Positions 1-7,616 are shown, counted from the first letter of the stretch. The stretch is 64,000 nucleotides of DNA from Oscillospiraceae bacterium (GCA_031256825.1 JAIRPV010000032.1:1-64000), one strand, 5' to 3'. Translations and numbers: made by a program. Notes: a model not told the origin generated them from the letters alone.

Positions 1-123
1 GCTGCTGTAGGACACGTAACCAAACCACAGCGTCTGCTGATAGTGTGGGCTATCCTTCGCTTATCAAATCTTTTGAAAGGACGTATGATGAATCCCACTT
101 GTTCATTATACAAGGATACCCCC

Positions 124-1398
124 ATGAAAAACCGCGACGAAGAACCGTTCCGGCTGGATATCAGTTTTGATAACGACGACTGGAACAGCGACCTCAATTC
201 CGTGCTGGAAGAAACGCCGGCGCGCGGCGAAGTTTATTTTTCCAACCAGCCGCGCCGTGCCGTTCCCGCGGCTGCCGCGCCCCAAAAAAACCGCCCCAGC
301 CGCACCGGCATTGTGCTCGCGGCGCTGCTCGTTGCCGCGCTGCTGGCTACCACTGTTTTGTCCTACATTGGCATCACGTTCCTGGGGGATGTGTTCGCCA
401 TGGGCAGGCGGGAGGAGCAATTGATTGAGGTCACCATTGGCGCGAACCAGACAACGGATCAGATCATCGACGAGTTGTCCGAAAACAGGCTGATCCGCCA
501 AACGCGGCTGTGCAAGTTGTTTGCCGATTTTTCCATTTGGATCCGGTACCGCAAACAGGCGGAAAAAAAGCAGCCGGAATACCTTGCGGGCAAATACAGC
601 CTGTCGCAGAGTATGGGCCTGGAAGAAATGCTCAACACGCTGAAGTCGAAGCCAAAAACGGCGGAAACCAAGCGCCTGACCTTTCCCGAAGGGTATACCG
701 CGCGGCAAATCATCGAAAAGGTCAGCAACAACAACGTTGCCACGGCGGATAGTTTGCGCCGCGCGATCATGGAAACCCAGTTCGACTATCCCTTCCTGGC
801 CAACTTGAACCTGCCGGGCCGCTATTACCAATATGAGGGATATCTCTTCCCCGACACTTACGACTTTTTTGTCAACGACAACGTCAACAGCGTGCTGCAT
901 CATTTCTTCGACAATTTCCAGAAGAAGTGGATCGAATACGGTTTCGATAAACAGGCGGAAGCGATGAACTGGACCATGGATAACGTGATTATTTTCGCGT
1001 CCATCATCCAAAAGGAGGCCGCCACCGTGAAAGAAATGCCGAAAGTTTCGCGCATTTTGCACAACCGAATGGCCAACCGCGGCTTATACCCGCTGCTGGA
1101 ATGCGACTCCACGCGCGACTACGTGCTCAACAACATTGGCAAAGAAATGGACGCGGGTTCGGTGGAGCTTTATAATCAGGCCTACAATACCTACAAGCAT
1201 TCCGGTCTGCCCGTAGGGCCGATTTGCAACCCCGGTATCGACGCAATCGACGCCGCGCTCAACCCCAGCGAAGACGCTGCGCTGGATGGCGTCTTCTACT
1301 TCCAGCACGACAAAAACGGCAAAATCTATATCGCCAAAACGAAGGCGGAGCACAATTCTATCACAACAAAGCTCGTTATCGAAGGGCTGGCGCAATAA
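124..1398 (+). CDS. mltG: Endolytic murein transglycosylase MltG
   Basis: MltG/YceG-family lytic transglycosylase, which cuts nascent peptidoglycan strands at the outer face of the membrane. The 424-residue form has an acidic cytoplasmic N-terminus, one membrane helix near residues 60-85 and a YceG domain outside. The catalytic glutamate is the E of ASIIQKEAA near residue 298, followed by the family motif SRILHNRM. Two starts compete: ATG 124 has AAGGA seven bases upstream, while ATG 88 has GAAAGGA with six bases of spacing and would only lengthen the cytoplasmic tail by twelve residues. The gene is followed on the same strand by ylbF after 46 bases. Family assignment is secure; the start is not. 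Confidence 0.92.
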   Translation: MKNRDEEPFRLDISFDNDDWNSDLNSVLEETPARGEVYFSNQPRRAVPAAAAPQKNRPSRTGIVLAALLVAALLATTVLSYIGITFLGDVFAMGRREEQLIEVTIGANQTTDQIIDELSENRLIRQTRLCKLFADFSIWIRYRKQAEKKQPEYLAGKYSLSQSMGLEEMLNTLKSKPKTAETKRLTFPEGYTARQIIEKVSNNNVATADSLRRAIMETQFDYPFLANLNLPGRYYQYEGYLFPDTYDFFVNDNVNSVLHHFFDNFQKKWIEYGFDKQAEAMNWTMDNVIIFASIIQKEAATVKEMPKVSRILHNRMANRGLYPLLECDSTRDYVLNNIGKEMDAGSVELYNQAYNTYKHSGLPVGPICNPGIDAIDAALNPSEDAALDGVFYFQHDKNGKIYIAKTKAEHNSITTKLVIEGLAQ

Positions 1399-1444
1399 AC
1401 GGCGGTTCCCGCAACGATAAAATACACGAATCAAAGGAGTCCCA

Positions 1445-1858
1445 ATGCAAAACATCGAACAAATGACCCGCACACTCGGCGCGGCGTTGCAGCTTACGCC
1501 CGAATACGTGCGCTGCCTTGCCGCAAAAGAGCAAAACGACGCCGACGGCGCGCTGCAGCGCCGCATGCGCGAGCTGGAACTGATCCGCATGCAGTATCAG
1601 CACGAAGCCGCCAAAGGCGAACAGGCCGACGACGCGCGCATGGATGAATATCAGGCGCGCTTCGACGAACTTTATAACAGCGTGATGCAAACGCCCTGCA
1701 TGGCGGAATACCAGGCCGCCGCGCGGGAACTCGAGGCGGTGCTGCAGCGCGTGACAGGCATTCTCCAAGGCTGCGCGCAGGGCGAAGACCCCCAAACCTA
1801 CGATCCAAAGCCCGGCGGCTGCGGCGGCAATTGCGGCGGCTGCGGCGGCTGCGGCTAA
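1445..1858 (+). CDS. ylbF: YlbF/YmcA family regulator with Cys-rich tail
   Basis: A 137-residue helical protein of the YlbF/YmcA (Com_YlbF) family. In Bacillus, relatives form a complex with YaaT that affects RNase Y activity, sporulation and competence, and that complex is reported to carry iron-sulfur clusters. Residues 1-110 look like the helical family core, rich in charged heptads. The last 15 residues are almost only Gly and Cys (GGCGGNCGGCGGCG), giving a probable metal- or cluster-binding tail. AAGGAG lies six bases before the ATG. A strong terminator follows the stop. The family call rests on the helical pattern and tail; the exact role here is inferred. Confidence 0.8.
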   Translation: MQNIEQMTRTLGAALQLTPEYVRCLAAKEQNDADGALQRRMRELELIRMQYQHEAAKGEQADDARMDEYQARFDELYNSVMQTPCMAEYQAAARELEAVLQRVTGILQGCAQGEDPQTYDPKPGGCGGNCGGCGGCG

Positions 1859-1868
1859 AATGCACAAA

Positions 1869-1897
1869 AGGCGGCTTGCGGGCCGCCTCATTTTTTT
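1869..1897 (+). terminator. Rho-independent terminator after ylbF
   Basis: Perfect 7-bp stem AGGCGGC (1869-1875) / GCCGCCT (1882-1888) with a six-base loop, followed by seven T at 1891-1897. It ends the mltG-ylbF unit. Confidence 0.9.
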
Positions 1898-1919
1898 CCA
1901 AAACATAGTAAAAAAATGA

Positions 1920-1948
1920 TTGCAATTTGTAAGGAAACGTGCTACAAT
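1920..1948 (+). promoter_or_regulatory. Sigma-A promoter of the phosphoesterase gene
   Basis: TTGCAA (1920-1925), 17-base spacer, TACAAT (1943-1948). It lies between the ylbF terminator and the ribosome site AGAGGAGG at 1963-1970, which marks ATG 1979 as the true start of the next gene. Confidence 0.75.
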
Positions 1949-1978
1949 AAAAAAAGCATACGAGAGGAGGCGCGCCCT

Positions 1979-3304
1979 ATGCTGAAGTTTCATCTTGTTA
2001 CCGATACGCATTATTATAACTACGAAAAACACGGCTTTTCGAATCATCTGGATCAGGTGACGGTCAACGAGAGCGGTGCGATCATCGACGCGATTTTTGA
2101 CAAGCTTCTGGCCGACGCCAGCACGGATTTGGTGCTTATCGCGGGCGATCTGGTAACAGGCGGCGACCGCGTCAGCCACGAAGCTTTCCTCCAAAAACTG
2201 CGCCGCCTGCAACTTGGCGGCAAACGCGTGTTCGTGATCACGGCCTCCCACGACTATAAATGCGAAGCATATGGCGGCGTGCCGCGCAACGCGGAGCACA
2301 TTTGCCGCGCGGAGCTGTTCGACTTTTATTACGAATTCGGCTTCCGGCAGGCCATCGCCCGCTACGCGCCCGATCCGCTTTCGTATGTGGCGCAGCTGGC
2401 GCCGGGGTATCGCGTGTTGTGCCTGAACGGCGATCTGCACCGGCAGGAAGCGGACGACGGGCATTATCTTTGGGCGGCGGAACAAATTGCGAAGGCAAAG
2501 GCCGAAGGGCAAATGATGTTCGGCATGCACCACTACCCTGTTTTGCCCCCGTCGCCAATTTATCCGATTCTTGCGCCGAACGACGGCTTGCACGCCGATG
2601 TTGCCGCGTTTTTGGCCAACGCGGGCCTGCGCTTTGTGTTCACGGGCCACACCCATATGCAGAACATTGCGCGGATGGCCACGCCGGAAGGCGGCCTTCT
2701 CTATGATATCAATACAGGTGCCGCCGTGGGCTGCGGCGCGCCTTTCCGCACGGTTGTGATCGACGACGAAACGATGCGCGTAACCACCGAGACCATCCAT
2801 GATTTTGATTGGGATTTGCGGGGGAAGAGCGTAAAGCAATACCTGGACGACAACTTCGACAAAATGCTGCGTAGCATCTTCGAAGCGGCCGACAAAGACG
2901 TGGAAGAAATGCTGGATATTCTCGACAGCGAATTCCGGGTCAACAAGGCGGCGCTGCTGAAATTCAAGCCCCTGCTGGTGCTTTTTGGCAAGTTTCTTTA
3001 TCGGCTGACCTTCGGCGGGGCGGCCCGGCTGCTTTGCTGCAAGATTCCGCCGGAAATGCGCCATGTGCGCGTGAAAGATTTTATCATGGAAGCGGTGCGC
3101 AGCATTTACGCGGGCGACGAACCTTATTCGCGAACCACGCCGCAGGGCGCCGCCGCCTGGGCCATTACAGGCCGCCTGGATGCGCTGGCGAAGCCGCTGC
3201 TAAAAAAAGCCGATTTACCCTTCGAGAACCTGCAAAGCTTTGTGGCGTCGCTGCTTTACGACAGCGGCCTGCCAGACAACAACGCTGTTCTGCCGCTGAA
3301 ATGA
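1979..3304 (+). CDS. Calcineurin-like metallophosphoesterase
   Basis: A 441-residue metallophosphoesterase of unknown substrate. The N-terminal 260 residues hold the family motifs in order: DTH at residues 9-11, AGDLV, then a third motif reading TASHD where the usual form is GNHD, then MHHYP and GHTH. The Asn that normally bridges the metals is therefore Ser here. Residues after about 270 form a helical C-terminal region without a recognised domain. No signal peptide is visible, so the protein is probably cytoplasmic. AGAGGAGG stands eight bases before ATG 1979, and an upstream in-frame ATG at 1916 would begin before the promoter. The gene has its own promoter and stands alone. Confidence 0.85.
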   Translation: MLKFHLVTDTHYYNYEKHGFSNHLDQVTVNESGAIIDAIFDKLLADASTDLVLIAGDLVTGGDRVSHEAFLQKLRRLQLGGKRVFVITASHDYKCEAYGGVPRNAEHICRAELFDFYYEFGFRQAIARYAPDPLSYVAQLAPGYRVLCLNGDLHRQEADDGHYLWAAEQIAKAKAEGQMMFGMHHYPVLPPSPIYPILAPNDGLHADVAAFLANAGLRFVFTGHTHMQNIARMATPEGGLLYDINTGAAVGCGAPFRTVVIDDETMRVTTETIHDFDWDLRGKSVKQYLDDNFDKMLRSIFEAADKDVEEMLDILDSEFRVNKAALLKFKPLLVLFGKFLYRLTFGGAARLLCCKIPPEMRHVRVKDFIMEAVRSIYAGDEPYSRTTPQGAAAWAITGRLDALAKPLLKKADLPFENLQSFVASLLYDSGLPDNNAVLPLK

Positions 3305-3317
3305 GAATGGATTACAA

Positions 3318-3380
3318 AAACAGGGATCAGGAGACCCGAAGCAGAGCGCGCCTCTGCCTTCTGTCTCTCGATCCCTGTTT
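3318..3380. terminator. 63-base near-complete hairpin between convergent genes
   Basis: AAACAGGGATC at 3318-3328 pairs perfectly with GATCCCTGTTT at 3370-3380. The stem continues as GGAGAC/GTCTCT after one mismatch, and an inner stem GCAGAG/CTCTGC (3341-3346, 3352-3357) closes the tip. It lies between the ends of the phosphoesterase gene (+) and the coat gene (-), so it probably serves both as terminator, although neither side has a long T run. Confidence 0.6.
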
Positions 3381-3397
3381 GGCTGCCGGTTTCCCGC

Positions 3398-3673
3398 CTA
3401 GCTGAGCTGCTGCGAAATCCCTTCGAATTTTGCGCGGGCCTGCTCCACCATTTGCTGCTGGGCCTGCGGCGGCTGATACCAGCCGCGCTTGCTCATTTCG
3501 CCGAAGACGGCGGATTGCATGCTTTGTTCGTCGCGCAGGATATTGAGCATGTCATTCTTCAGGTTCTGATCGGAACACTCGTTCGAGAACAGATTGTAGC
3601 TGCTCGTGGCCTGCTTTTGCGAGGCCAGCATGTCGGTCAGGATTTCCTGATCCTGGAATTTTTGCTGCGGCAT
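3398..3673 (-). CDS. CotF-type spore coat protein
   Basis: A 91-residue protein of the CotF/YhcQ spore coat family, a ferritin-like helical fold. The first helix pattern (ILTDMLASQKQATSSYN) and the second (LRDEQSMQSAVFGEM) match the pair of helices typical of these small clostridial coat proteins, and the C-terminal GWYQPPQA segment is also typical. GAGGAGG lies upstream of ATG 3673; the few extra in-frame codons further upstream contain this ribosome site and are not used. It follows a sister gene (3685-3870) after 11 bases, so the two are surely co-transcribed. The expected role is in the spore coat, under mother-cell sigma factors, but I could not identify a convincing sigma-E or sigma-K promoter. 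Confidence 0.82.
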   Translation of the reverse strand: MPQQKFQDQEILTDMLASQKQATSSYNLFSNECSDQNLKNDMLNILRDEQSMQSAVFGEMSKRGWYQPPQAQQQMVEQARAKFEGISQQLS

Positions 3674-3684
3674 GATCTTCCTCC

Positions 3685-3870
3685 TCAATACAGATGACCC
3701 ATCAGGGTCTCGTAGTGTTGCTTGTGGCGGTTGGCCAGCTGCTCGGCGGCGGTTTTGATTTGCTGATCCTGCGCCGCGCAGGCGTAGTTGCGGAATTTTT
3801 TGATCAGCAACTGCTCTTCGTTGAGCGAGTCTTCAATGGCGGATAGTTCCTTTTGCGTCAGATGCGGCAT
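3685..3870 (-). CDS. Small CotF-like spore coat protein
   Basis: A 61-residue helical protein that begins MPHLTQKELSAIEDSL and continues with a second helix rich in Gln and His. In clostridia such short half-length partners (a single helix pair of the ferritin-like coat fold) precede the longer CotF-type gene, exactly as here. CAGGAGG lies nine bases before ATG 3870. A longer in-frame extension reaching 4002 has no ribosome site and an unlikely composition, so I chose the short form. Function as a spore coat component is inferred from the pairing and family resemblance. Confidence 0.72.
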   Translation of the reverse strand: MPHLTQKELSAIEDSLNEEQLLIKKFRNYACAAQDQQIKTAAEQLANRHKQHYETLMGHLY

Positions 3871-4022
3871 GTCGGTTCCTCCTGTTTGTATTCTCGGGCT
3901 GTCGTTATTGTTCGCCCGGCGCGCGCGGGGCATGCGTGGGAATGACTGGGAGCAGGAAGCGATTTCCATGAGAAAATATTCGAAAAAATTTTTCAACTCC
4001 ACACAAAATCAACACCTCGCGG

Positions 4023-4031
4023 TGTTATACT
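4023..4031 (+). promoter_or_regulatory. Extended -10 promoter of the metal/cupredoxin gene
   Basis: TGTTATACT, that is TG-n-TATACT, at 4023-4031, about 50 bases before the GTG start. No good -35 box is present, as expected for an extended -10 promoter. The 210-base divergent region 3871-4080 otherwise shows nothing clear. Confidence 0.5.
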
Positions 4032-4080
4032 GTTAGCGATCCCTGGGAGCGAATCCAGCAAGCGAAAGGGGGGCGGCCCG

Positions 4081-5436
4081 GTGAAGGAAATCCAACTGCG
4101 CATTGGCGGCATGACCTGCGCGGCGTGCGCGGCCCGGATAGAAAAAGCGCTGCTGCGCACGCCAGGCGTGCAGACCGCGCGCGTCAACTATGCCAACGGA
4201 ACGGCACAGGTGCGGTATGACCCCGAGGCGGTTGCGCCCGGGGAACTGGAAGCGGCCGTGGAGCGGCTGGATTACCAGGTGTTGGCCCATCAGCCGAAGC
4301 CGCCGCAAAACTGGAGCCGTGCGCTGGGGCTGCTGATTATCATCGCTGCGCTGTTCTTTTTATTGCAACAGTTTGGCGTGCTGAACTACCTGGCGCCCAG
4401 CCGGCTGGCCGGGGGCAACATGGGGTATGGCATGCTGTTTCTCATTGGGCTTGTGACGTCTGTCCACTGCGTGGCCATGTGCGGCGGCGTGCAGCTGACG
4501 CAGCTGCTGCCAAAACAAGAAAACAAACGGGCCGAACAGGAAGAGGCGGCTCCCCGCCTTTTGTTCGCCGCAACCTGTTACAACCTGGGCCGTGTGTTGG
4601 CTTATACCGCAACCGGCGGCGTGCTGGGCTTTGTAGGCTGGCTGATGGGCGGCGGCAACGCGGAGGCGGGCGTGCCGCTGCTGTTGCAGGGCCTGTTAAA
4701 ACTTGCCGCGGGCGTGTTCATGATTCTCATGGGCGTGAATATGTTGGGGATTTTCCCGTGGCTGCGTAAGCTTCAGCCGCATTTGCCGTTCCGGCGCGGC
4801 AAAAAAAGCGCGCGCAGCCCGCTGATTGTGGGGCTTCTCAACGGCCTGATGCCCTGCGGACCGCTGCAAAGCATACAGATCATGGCGCTGGCTTCGGGCG
4901 GCCCGCTCCGGGGCGCGCTCTCTATGCTCGCGTTCGCGCTGGGCACATTGCCGCTTATGATGGGGTTTGGCTCGCTTGTTTCCGCGCTGGGCAAAAAATT
5001 CAAGCGGCAGGTCATGGCGGCGGGCGCCGTGCTGGTGGTGGTATTGGGCCTGGCCATGCTCACACAGGGCTGGAACCTGGCCGGTTTTTCTTCCATGCGC
5101 GGCAAAGCGGTTGCGCCGCAGCCCCAGAGCAGCCTTGGAGCCGACGAGGGCGCGGCGGTAGAAAACGGCGTGCAGGTGGTGCGCAGCCGATTGGAGCCGC
5201 GGGGGTACCCCAACATCACCGTGCGGGCGGGCATTCCTGTGAAGTGGACGATGGAAGCCCCGCCGGGCAGTATCAACGGGTGCAACGCGCGGCTGAACAT
5301 CCAGCCCTACGGTATTGAAAACTACGCGCTGCAAACCGGCGAAAATATCATCGAGTTTACCCCGACGGAGCCTGGCGTATTCCGCTACAGCTGCTGGATG
5401 GGGATGCTTTATGGCACCATTACGGTGACGCAATAG
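4081..5436 (+). CDS. HMA - SafE/TauE-like membrane - cupredoxin fusion
   Basis: A 451-residue three-part protein. Residues 1-70 are a heavy-metal-associated domain with the metal site GMTCAAC. Residues 75-340 are a membrane domain of the cytochrome-biogenesis/SafE type, with the signature HCVAMCGGVQL and a second LMPCGPLQ motif. Residues 365-451 form a cupredoxin-like domain, probably outside, whose last part (FRYSCWMGM) supplies Cys and Met ligands. The likely role is handling of copper or a related soft metal across the membrane. The start is GTG 4081 behind AAAGGGGGG; no ATG fits the HMA domain. A DUF2318 lipoprotein follows after 11 bases, forming a two-gene unit. The metal is inferred, not shown. 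Confidence 0.88.
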   Translation: MKEIQLRIGGMTCAACAARIEKALLRTPGVQTARVNYANGTAQVRYDPEAVAPGELEAAVERLDYQVLAHQPKPPQNWSRALGLLIIIAALFFLLQQFGVLNYLAPSRLAGGNMGYGMLFLIGLVTSVHCVAMCGGVQLTQLLPKQENKRAEQEEAAPRLLFAATCYNLGRVLAYTATGGVLGFVGWLMGGGNAEAGVPLLLQGLLKLAAGVFMILMGVNMLGIFPWLRKLQPHLPFRRGKKSARSPLIVGLLNGLMPCGPLQSIQIMALASGGPLRGALSMLAFALGTLPLMMGFGSLVSALGKKFKRQVMAAGAVLVVVLGLAMLTQGWNLAGFSSMRGKAVAPQPQSSLGADEGAAVENGVQVVRSRLEPRGYPNITVRAGIPVKWTMEAPPGSINGCNARLNIQPYGIENYALQTGENIIEFTPTEPGVFRYSCWMGMLYGTITVTQ

Positions 5437-5447
5437 GAGGATGCAGA

Positions 5448-5957
5448 ATGAAAAAGATACTCGCCCTGATGTTCGCGGTTCTGGTATTGGCGGCCCTTGC
5501 GGGCTGCGGCGGCAACCGTGACGCAGCCGACGACACAACCGGCGCTGCGGACATAGCTGCTGGCGCGCCAAAAATCGAGCCGGGGGAAAGCCTTGCGATC
5601 CCCGTCGCGGAACAGACTGGCACGGTGAAGTTTTATAGCGTGAATGTCAATGACACTTTGATGGAGGTCATGGCGGTCAAAACCGGCGACGGCAAAGTTC
5701 GCACGGCCTTCAACACCTGTCAGGTCTGCAACGGCAGCCCCTATGCCTTTTTTGTGCAGAAAGGCGACGTTGTGGAGTGCCAGAACTGCGGCAATCAGTT
5801 CCCCATGGATCGCGTGGAGGCGGAAGCGGGCGGCTGCAACCCCTGGCCGATATTTGCCGGAGACAAAACCGCGACCGATACAGAAATCCAAATCGGCTAC
5901 GACTTTCTTGCGGCCAACACGGGGTTATTCACCAATTGGAAGGTTGGGATCAGCTGA
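5448..5957 (+). CDS. DUF2318 lipoprotein
   Basis: A 169-residue exported lipoprotein. The signal peptide ends in a lipobox (LAALAGC) with Cys near residue 18. The mature part contains the DUF2318 pattern CQVCNGSPYAFF followed by CQNCG and a later GGCNPWP, that is two Cys pairs able to bind a metal or an iron-sulfur cluster. GGAGG lies close before the ATG, and the gene is coupled to the HMA-SafE-cupredoxin gene, so a joint role in metal delivery at the cell surface is likely. DUF2318 proteins are commonly found with metal-transport membrane proteins; no enzymatic activity is known to me. Confidence 0.85.
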   Translation: MKKILALMFAVLVLAALAGCGGNRDAADDTTGAADIAAGAPKIEPGESLAIPVAEQTGTVKFYSVNVNDTLMEVMAVKTGDGKVRTAFNTCQVCNGSPYAFFVQKGDVVECQNCGNQFPMDRVEAEAGGCNPWPIFAGDKTATDTEIQIGYDFLAANTGLFTNWKVGIS

Positions 5958-6006
5958 TAGCGCTCTTTGAGGGATATTTTTGTGACAATGGGTCAAGCAG
6001 GGGAGG

Positions 6007-6033
6007 CTCAAGGGGCCACGATGGCCCCCTGAG
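6007..6033. terminator. Hairpin between convergent genes
   Basis: CTCAAGGGGCC (6007-6017) pairs with GGCCCCCTGAG (6023-6033) with one mismatch and a five-base loop. No T tract follows. It probably separates the DUF2318 gene from the opposing small membrane gene. Confidence 0.5.
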
Positions 6034-6051
6034 CGTGCGGAAGTGTAAAAG

Positions 6052-6330
6052 TTAAGGCTGGGTTTCGGCTTGCGAGCGCGTGGAAAGCTTGCCCTCAAGC
6101 CGGATGATTTTGCGCGTCAGCGCGGCGATTTCGCGATCTTTTTCCGCGATTATTTTCCCCAAAAGGGTTTTGACTTCCGTTAATTCGCCCCGCATCGCGG
6201 CATGTTCCGCGCCGTTCGCGTCGCGGTTATCTTTTCGTGCTGCCGAAGCCGTGAACGTTTTCAACGCTGCGGTTGCGGCGCCAATCAAACTCAAAATCGC
6301 TACAAAAAGCGTAGGCCAGTCGATTGTCAC
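6052..6330 (-). CDS. Small membrane/coiled-coil protein, phage-lysis-like
   Basis: A 92-residue protein with one hydrophobic helix at residues 5-25 (LFVAILSLIGAATAALKTF) and a charged coiled coil at residues 45-80 (EKDREIAALTRKIIRLEGKL). Its start overlaps the stop of the upstream gene by four bases, so the two are translated together. The arrangement, one short membrane anchor plus a coiled coil, resembles proteins next to holins in clostridial prophages. No endolysin gene or other phage gene is adjacent. I do not recognise a named family. Confidence 0.55.
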   Translation of the reverse strand: MTIDWPTLFVAILSLIGAATAALKTFTASAARKDNRDANGAEHAAMRGELTEVKTLLGKIIAEKDREIAALTRKIIRLEGKLSTRSQAETQP

Positions 6331-6674
6331 GCGTTCCGCCGCCTTTCCTGATAAATGTGGTCCACCGCCTGCGCGGTCAAAAAGTCCTTTTGCTCGTGCT
6401 TCACATCTTGCGCGTAGGCCAGCGCCCGTTCGGTTTCGCCGTTGGGTTTCCCGTTTTTCTGAGCAATCGCGGTGGCCTCGCCTAGTGTGATTGCTGCCGC
6501 CAGCCCCCGTGTGGTCAGCAGCTGATATTGTTTTTGCGCTTTATTTTGCGCTTTGCGCTCGTCCTCGTCGCGCTTCATGTGGCGTTGCATCTGAAACAGC
6601 AACATCCCCATCGCAAGCGAAAGCACCGCCGAAAATACGGTCATAGCGATGCTGGCTGCCAGTTCCGCTCTCAT
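6327..6674 (-). CDS. Holin-like or phage-derived membrane protein
   Basis: A 115-residue protein with one N-terminal membrane helix (residues 4-26, AELAASIAMTVFSAVLSLAM), a strongly charged middle (RDEDERKAQNKAQK) and a C-terminal helix region with the stretch GLAAAITLGEATAIAQKNG. Similar sequences occur in prophage lysis regions of clostridia, usually unannotated. ATG 6674 follows CGGAGG; the preceding in-frame codons contain the ribosome site. It is the first gene of a two-gene unit with its own promoter (6713-6741). Assignment to a lysis cassette is inference from resemblance only. Confidence 0.55.
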   Translation of the reverse strand: MRAELAASIAMTVFSAVLSLAMGMLLFQMQRHMKRDEDERKAQNKAQKQYQLLTTRGLAAAITLGEATAIAQKNGKPNGETERALAYAQDVKHEQKDFLTAQAVDHIYQERRRNA

Positions 6675-6712
6675 TTTGTGTCCTCCGCTTTCCAAAAATT
6701 GGCGCGTATTCT

Positions 6713-6741
6713 ATCTTACGCGATTGTTTTCCGGCTGTCCA
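6713..6741 (-). promoter_or_regulatory. Promoter of the holin-like pair
   Basis: On the minus strand TGGACA (6741-6736), 17-base spacer, TAAGAT (6718-6713). Two short palindromes lie just upstream: CCCC-AATCT-GGGG at 6742-6754 and ATACGC/GCGTAT at 6755-6777, which could be operator sites. Confidence 0.55.
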
Positions 6742-6792
6742 CCCCAATCTGGGGATACGCATTCCCCGAACGCGTATTGCGGCGGATTTCAA

Positions 6793-6826
6793 CAAAAAAA
6801 ACGCGCCGTCCCTGGTGGGGCGGCGC
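6793..6826 (-). terminator. Terminator of the HEAT-repeat gene
   Basis: Minus-strand stem GCGCCGCCCC/GGGACGGCGC (10 bp, one G-T pair) with a four-base loop at 6803-6826, followed by a run of eight T on that strand (6800-6793). Confidence 0.9.
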
Positions 6827-6842
6827 TTCGTTTGGTTCGTGG

Positions 6843-7616
6843 TTATTCCGTTGGGGTGGTGCTCGCGGCAGCCTTCACAAGCGCTGTGACGTCCGTCATC
6901 AGCTCTGCCGCTGTGGAGCGCACAAGCAGGGTGGGGTCGTTGATGGCAATCCAGGCCAAATCCGCCTGCCCTGTGAGTTTTTTCGTCGCGGACTGCCGGA
7001 TGGTTGGCTCCACATCCTCTTTTGCGGATTTCGCAATGACCTTCTGATCCACAATATGCAGCACGGCCATGTGGCGCAGATCGGCTTCCGGGTCGCCCAG
7101 CGCAACAGCGCCCAGCGCCTCCAGGGCCTCCGGTTTTGACTCATAGAGGAACAGCTGCTCCACCGCTTTTTTGCGCACAAGCGGCTCCGCGTCGCACGAA
7201 GAGGCCTGCGCCAGCGCCGGGATATCTGTCAGGTGCTTGATGGCCGCGCGGCGCACAAAGCTCTTTTCGTCTTTGAGCGCGTAGGGGATCAGCCACGCCT
7301 GCAAATCGGCCTGCGAGTAGTCGCCTCCGAGCAAAATTTGCCGGCCCAGGCGTTCCACCACCATATAGCGCAGGTACCAGACGCCCGCTTCCATACCTTG
7401 CATGGCAAGCTGCTCCAACGCGTGGGGCGCTGTGTCGCCTTCGACCAGCACTTCCATGATGGTTTTTTCGTATTGCTCCTGTTGTTTGGCCAAAGCGCGC
7501 AGTTCTTCGCGCTTGCGAGCCTTTTCCGCTTCCTCCTGCCGCTGCCGCTCAGCTTCCGCCTGCTGCCGCAACAATTCTTCCTCCGCCAATTCGTCTGCCC
7601 TGGTCTTCTTCGCCAT
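6843..7616 (-). CDS. HEAT-repeat protein with N-terminal coiled coil
   Basis: A 257-residue cytoplasmic protein. Residues 1-55 are a highly charged coiled coil (QQAEAERQRQEEAEKARKR). From about residue 65 onward there are helical repeats of the HEAT/PBS-lyase type: pairs of helices spaced about 30 residues apart, each with an Arg in a VRRAAIKHL-like segment (also LVRKKAVEQL, DLRHMAVLHI, TIRQSATKKL). Such scaffolds bind other proteins; no catalytic residues are visible. ATG 7616 has AAAGGA nine bases upstream, while a TTG three codons earlier has no room for a ribosome site. It has its own promoter and terminator, so it is a single-gene unit. Specific function unknown. Confidence 0.75.
   Translation of the reverse strand: MAKKTRADELAEEELLRQQAEAERQRQEEAEKARKREELRALAKQQEQYEKTIMEVLVEGDTAPHALEQLAMQGMEAGVWYLRYMVVERLGRQILLGGDYSQADLQAWLIPYALKDEKSFVRRAAIKHLTDIPALAQASSCDAEPLVRKKAVEQLFLYESKPEALEALGAVALGDPEADLRHMAVLHIVDQKVIAKSAKEDVEPTIRQSATKKLTGQADLAWIAINDPTLLVRSTAAELMTDVTALVKAAASTTPTE

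Noticed and set aside
1376-3064. Long open frame on the minus strand opposite the phosphoesterase gene
   Set aside because: It runs antisense to well-supported genes, lacks any ribosome site or family motif and has the His/Arg/Ala-rich composition of a high-G+C shadow frame.
3871-3960. Sporulation sigma-E or sigma-K promoter for the coat genes
   Set aside because: Expected from function, but no sequence in the gap matches the known -10 and -35 consensus well enough to claim.
6052-6674. Complete second prophage
   Set aside because: Only two small membrane genes are present; neighbours are ordinary host genes.
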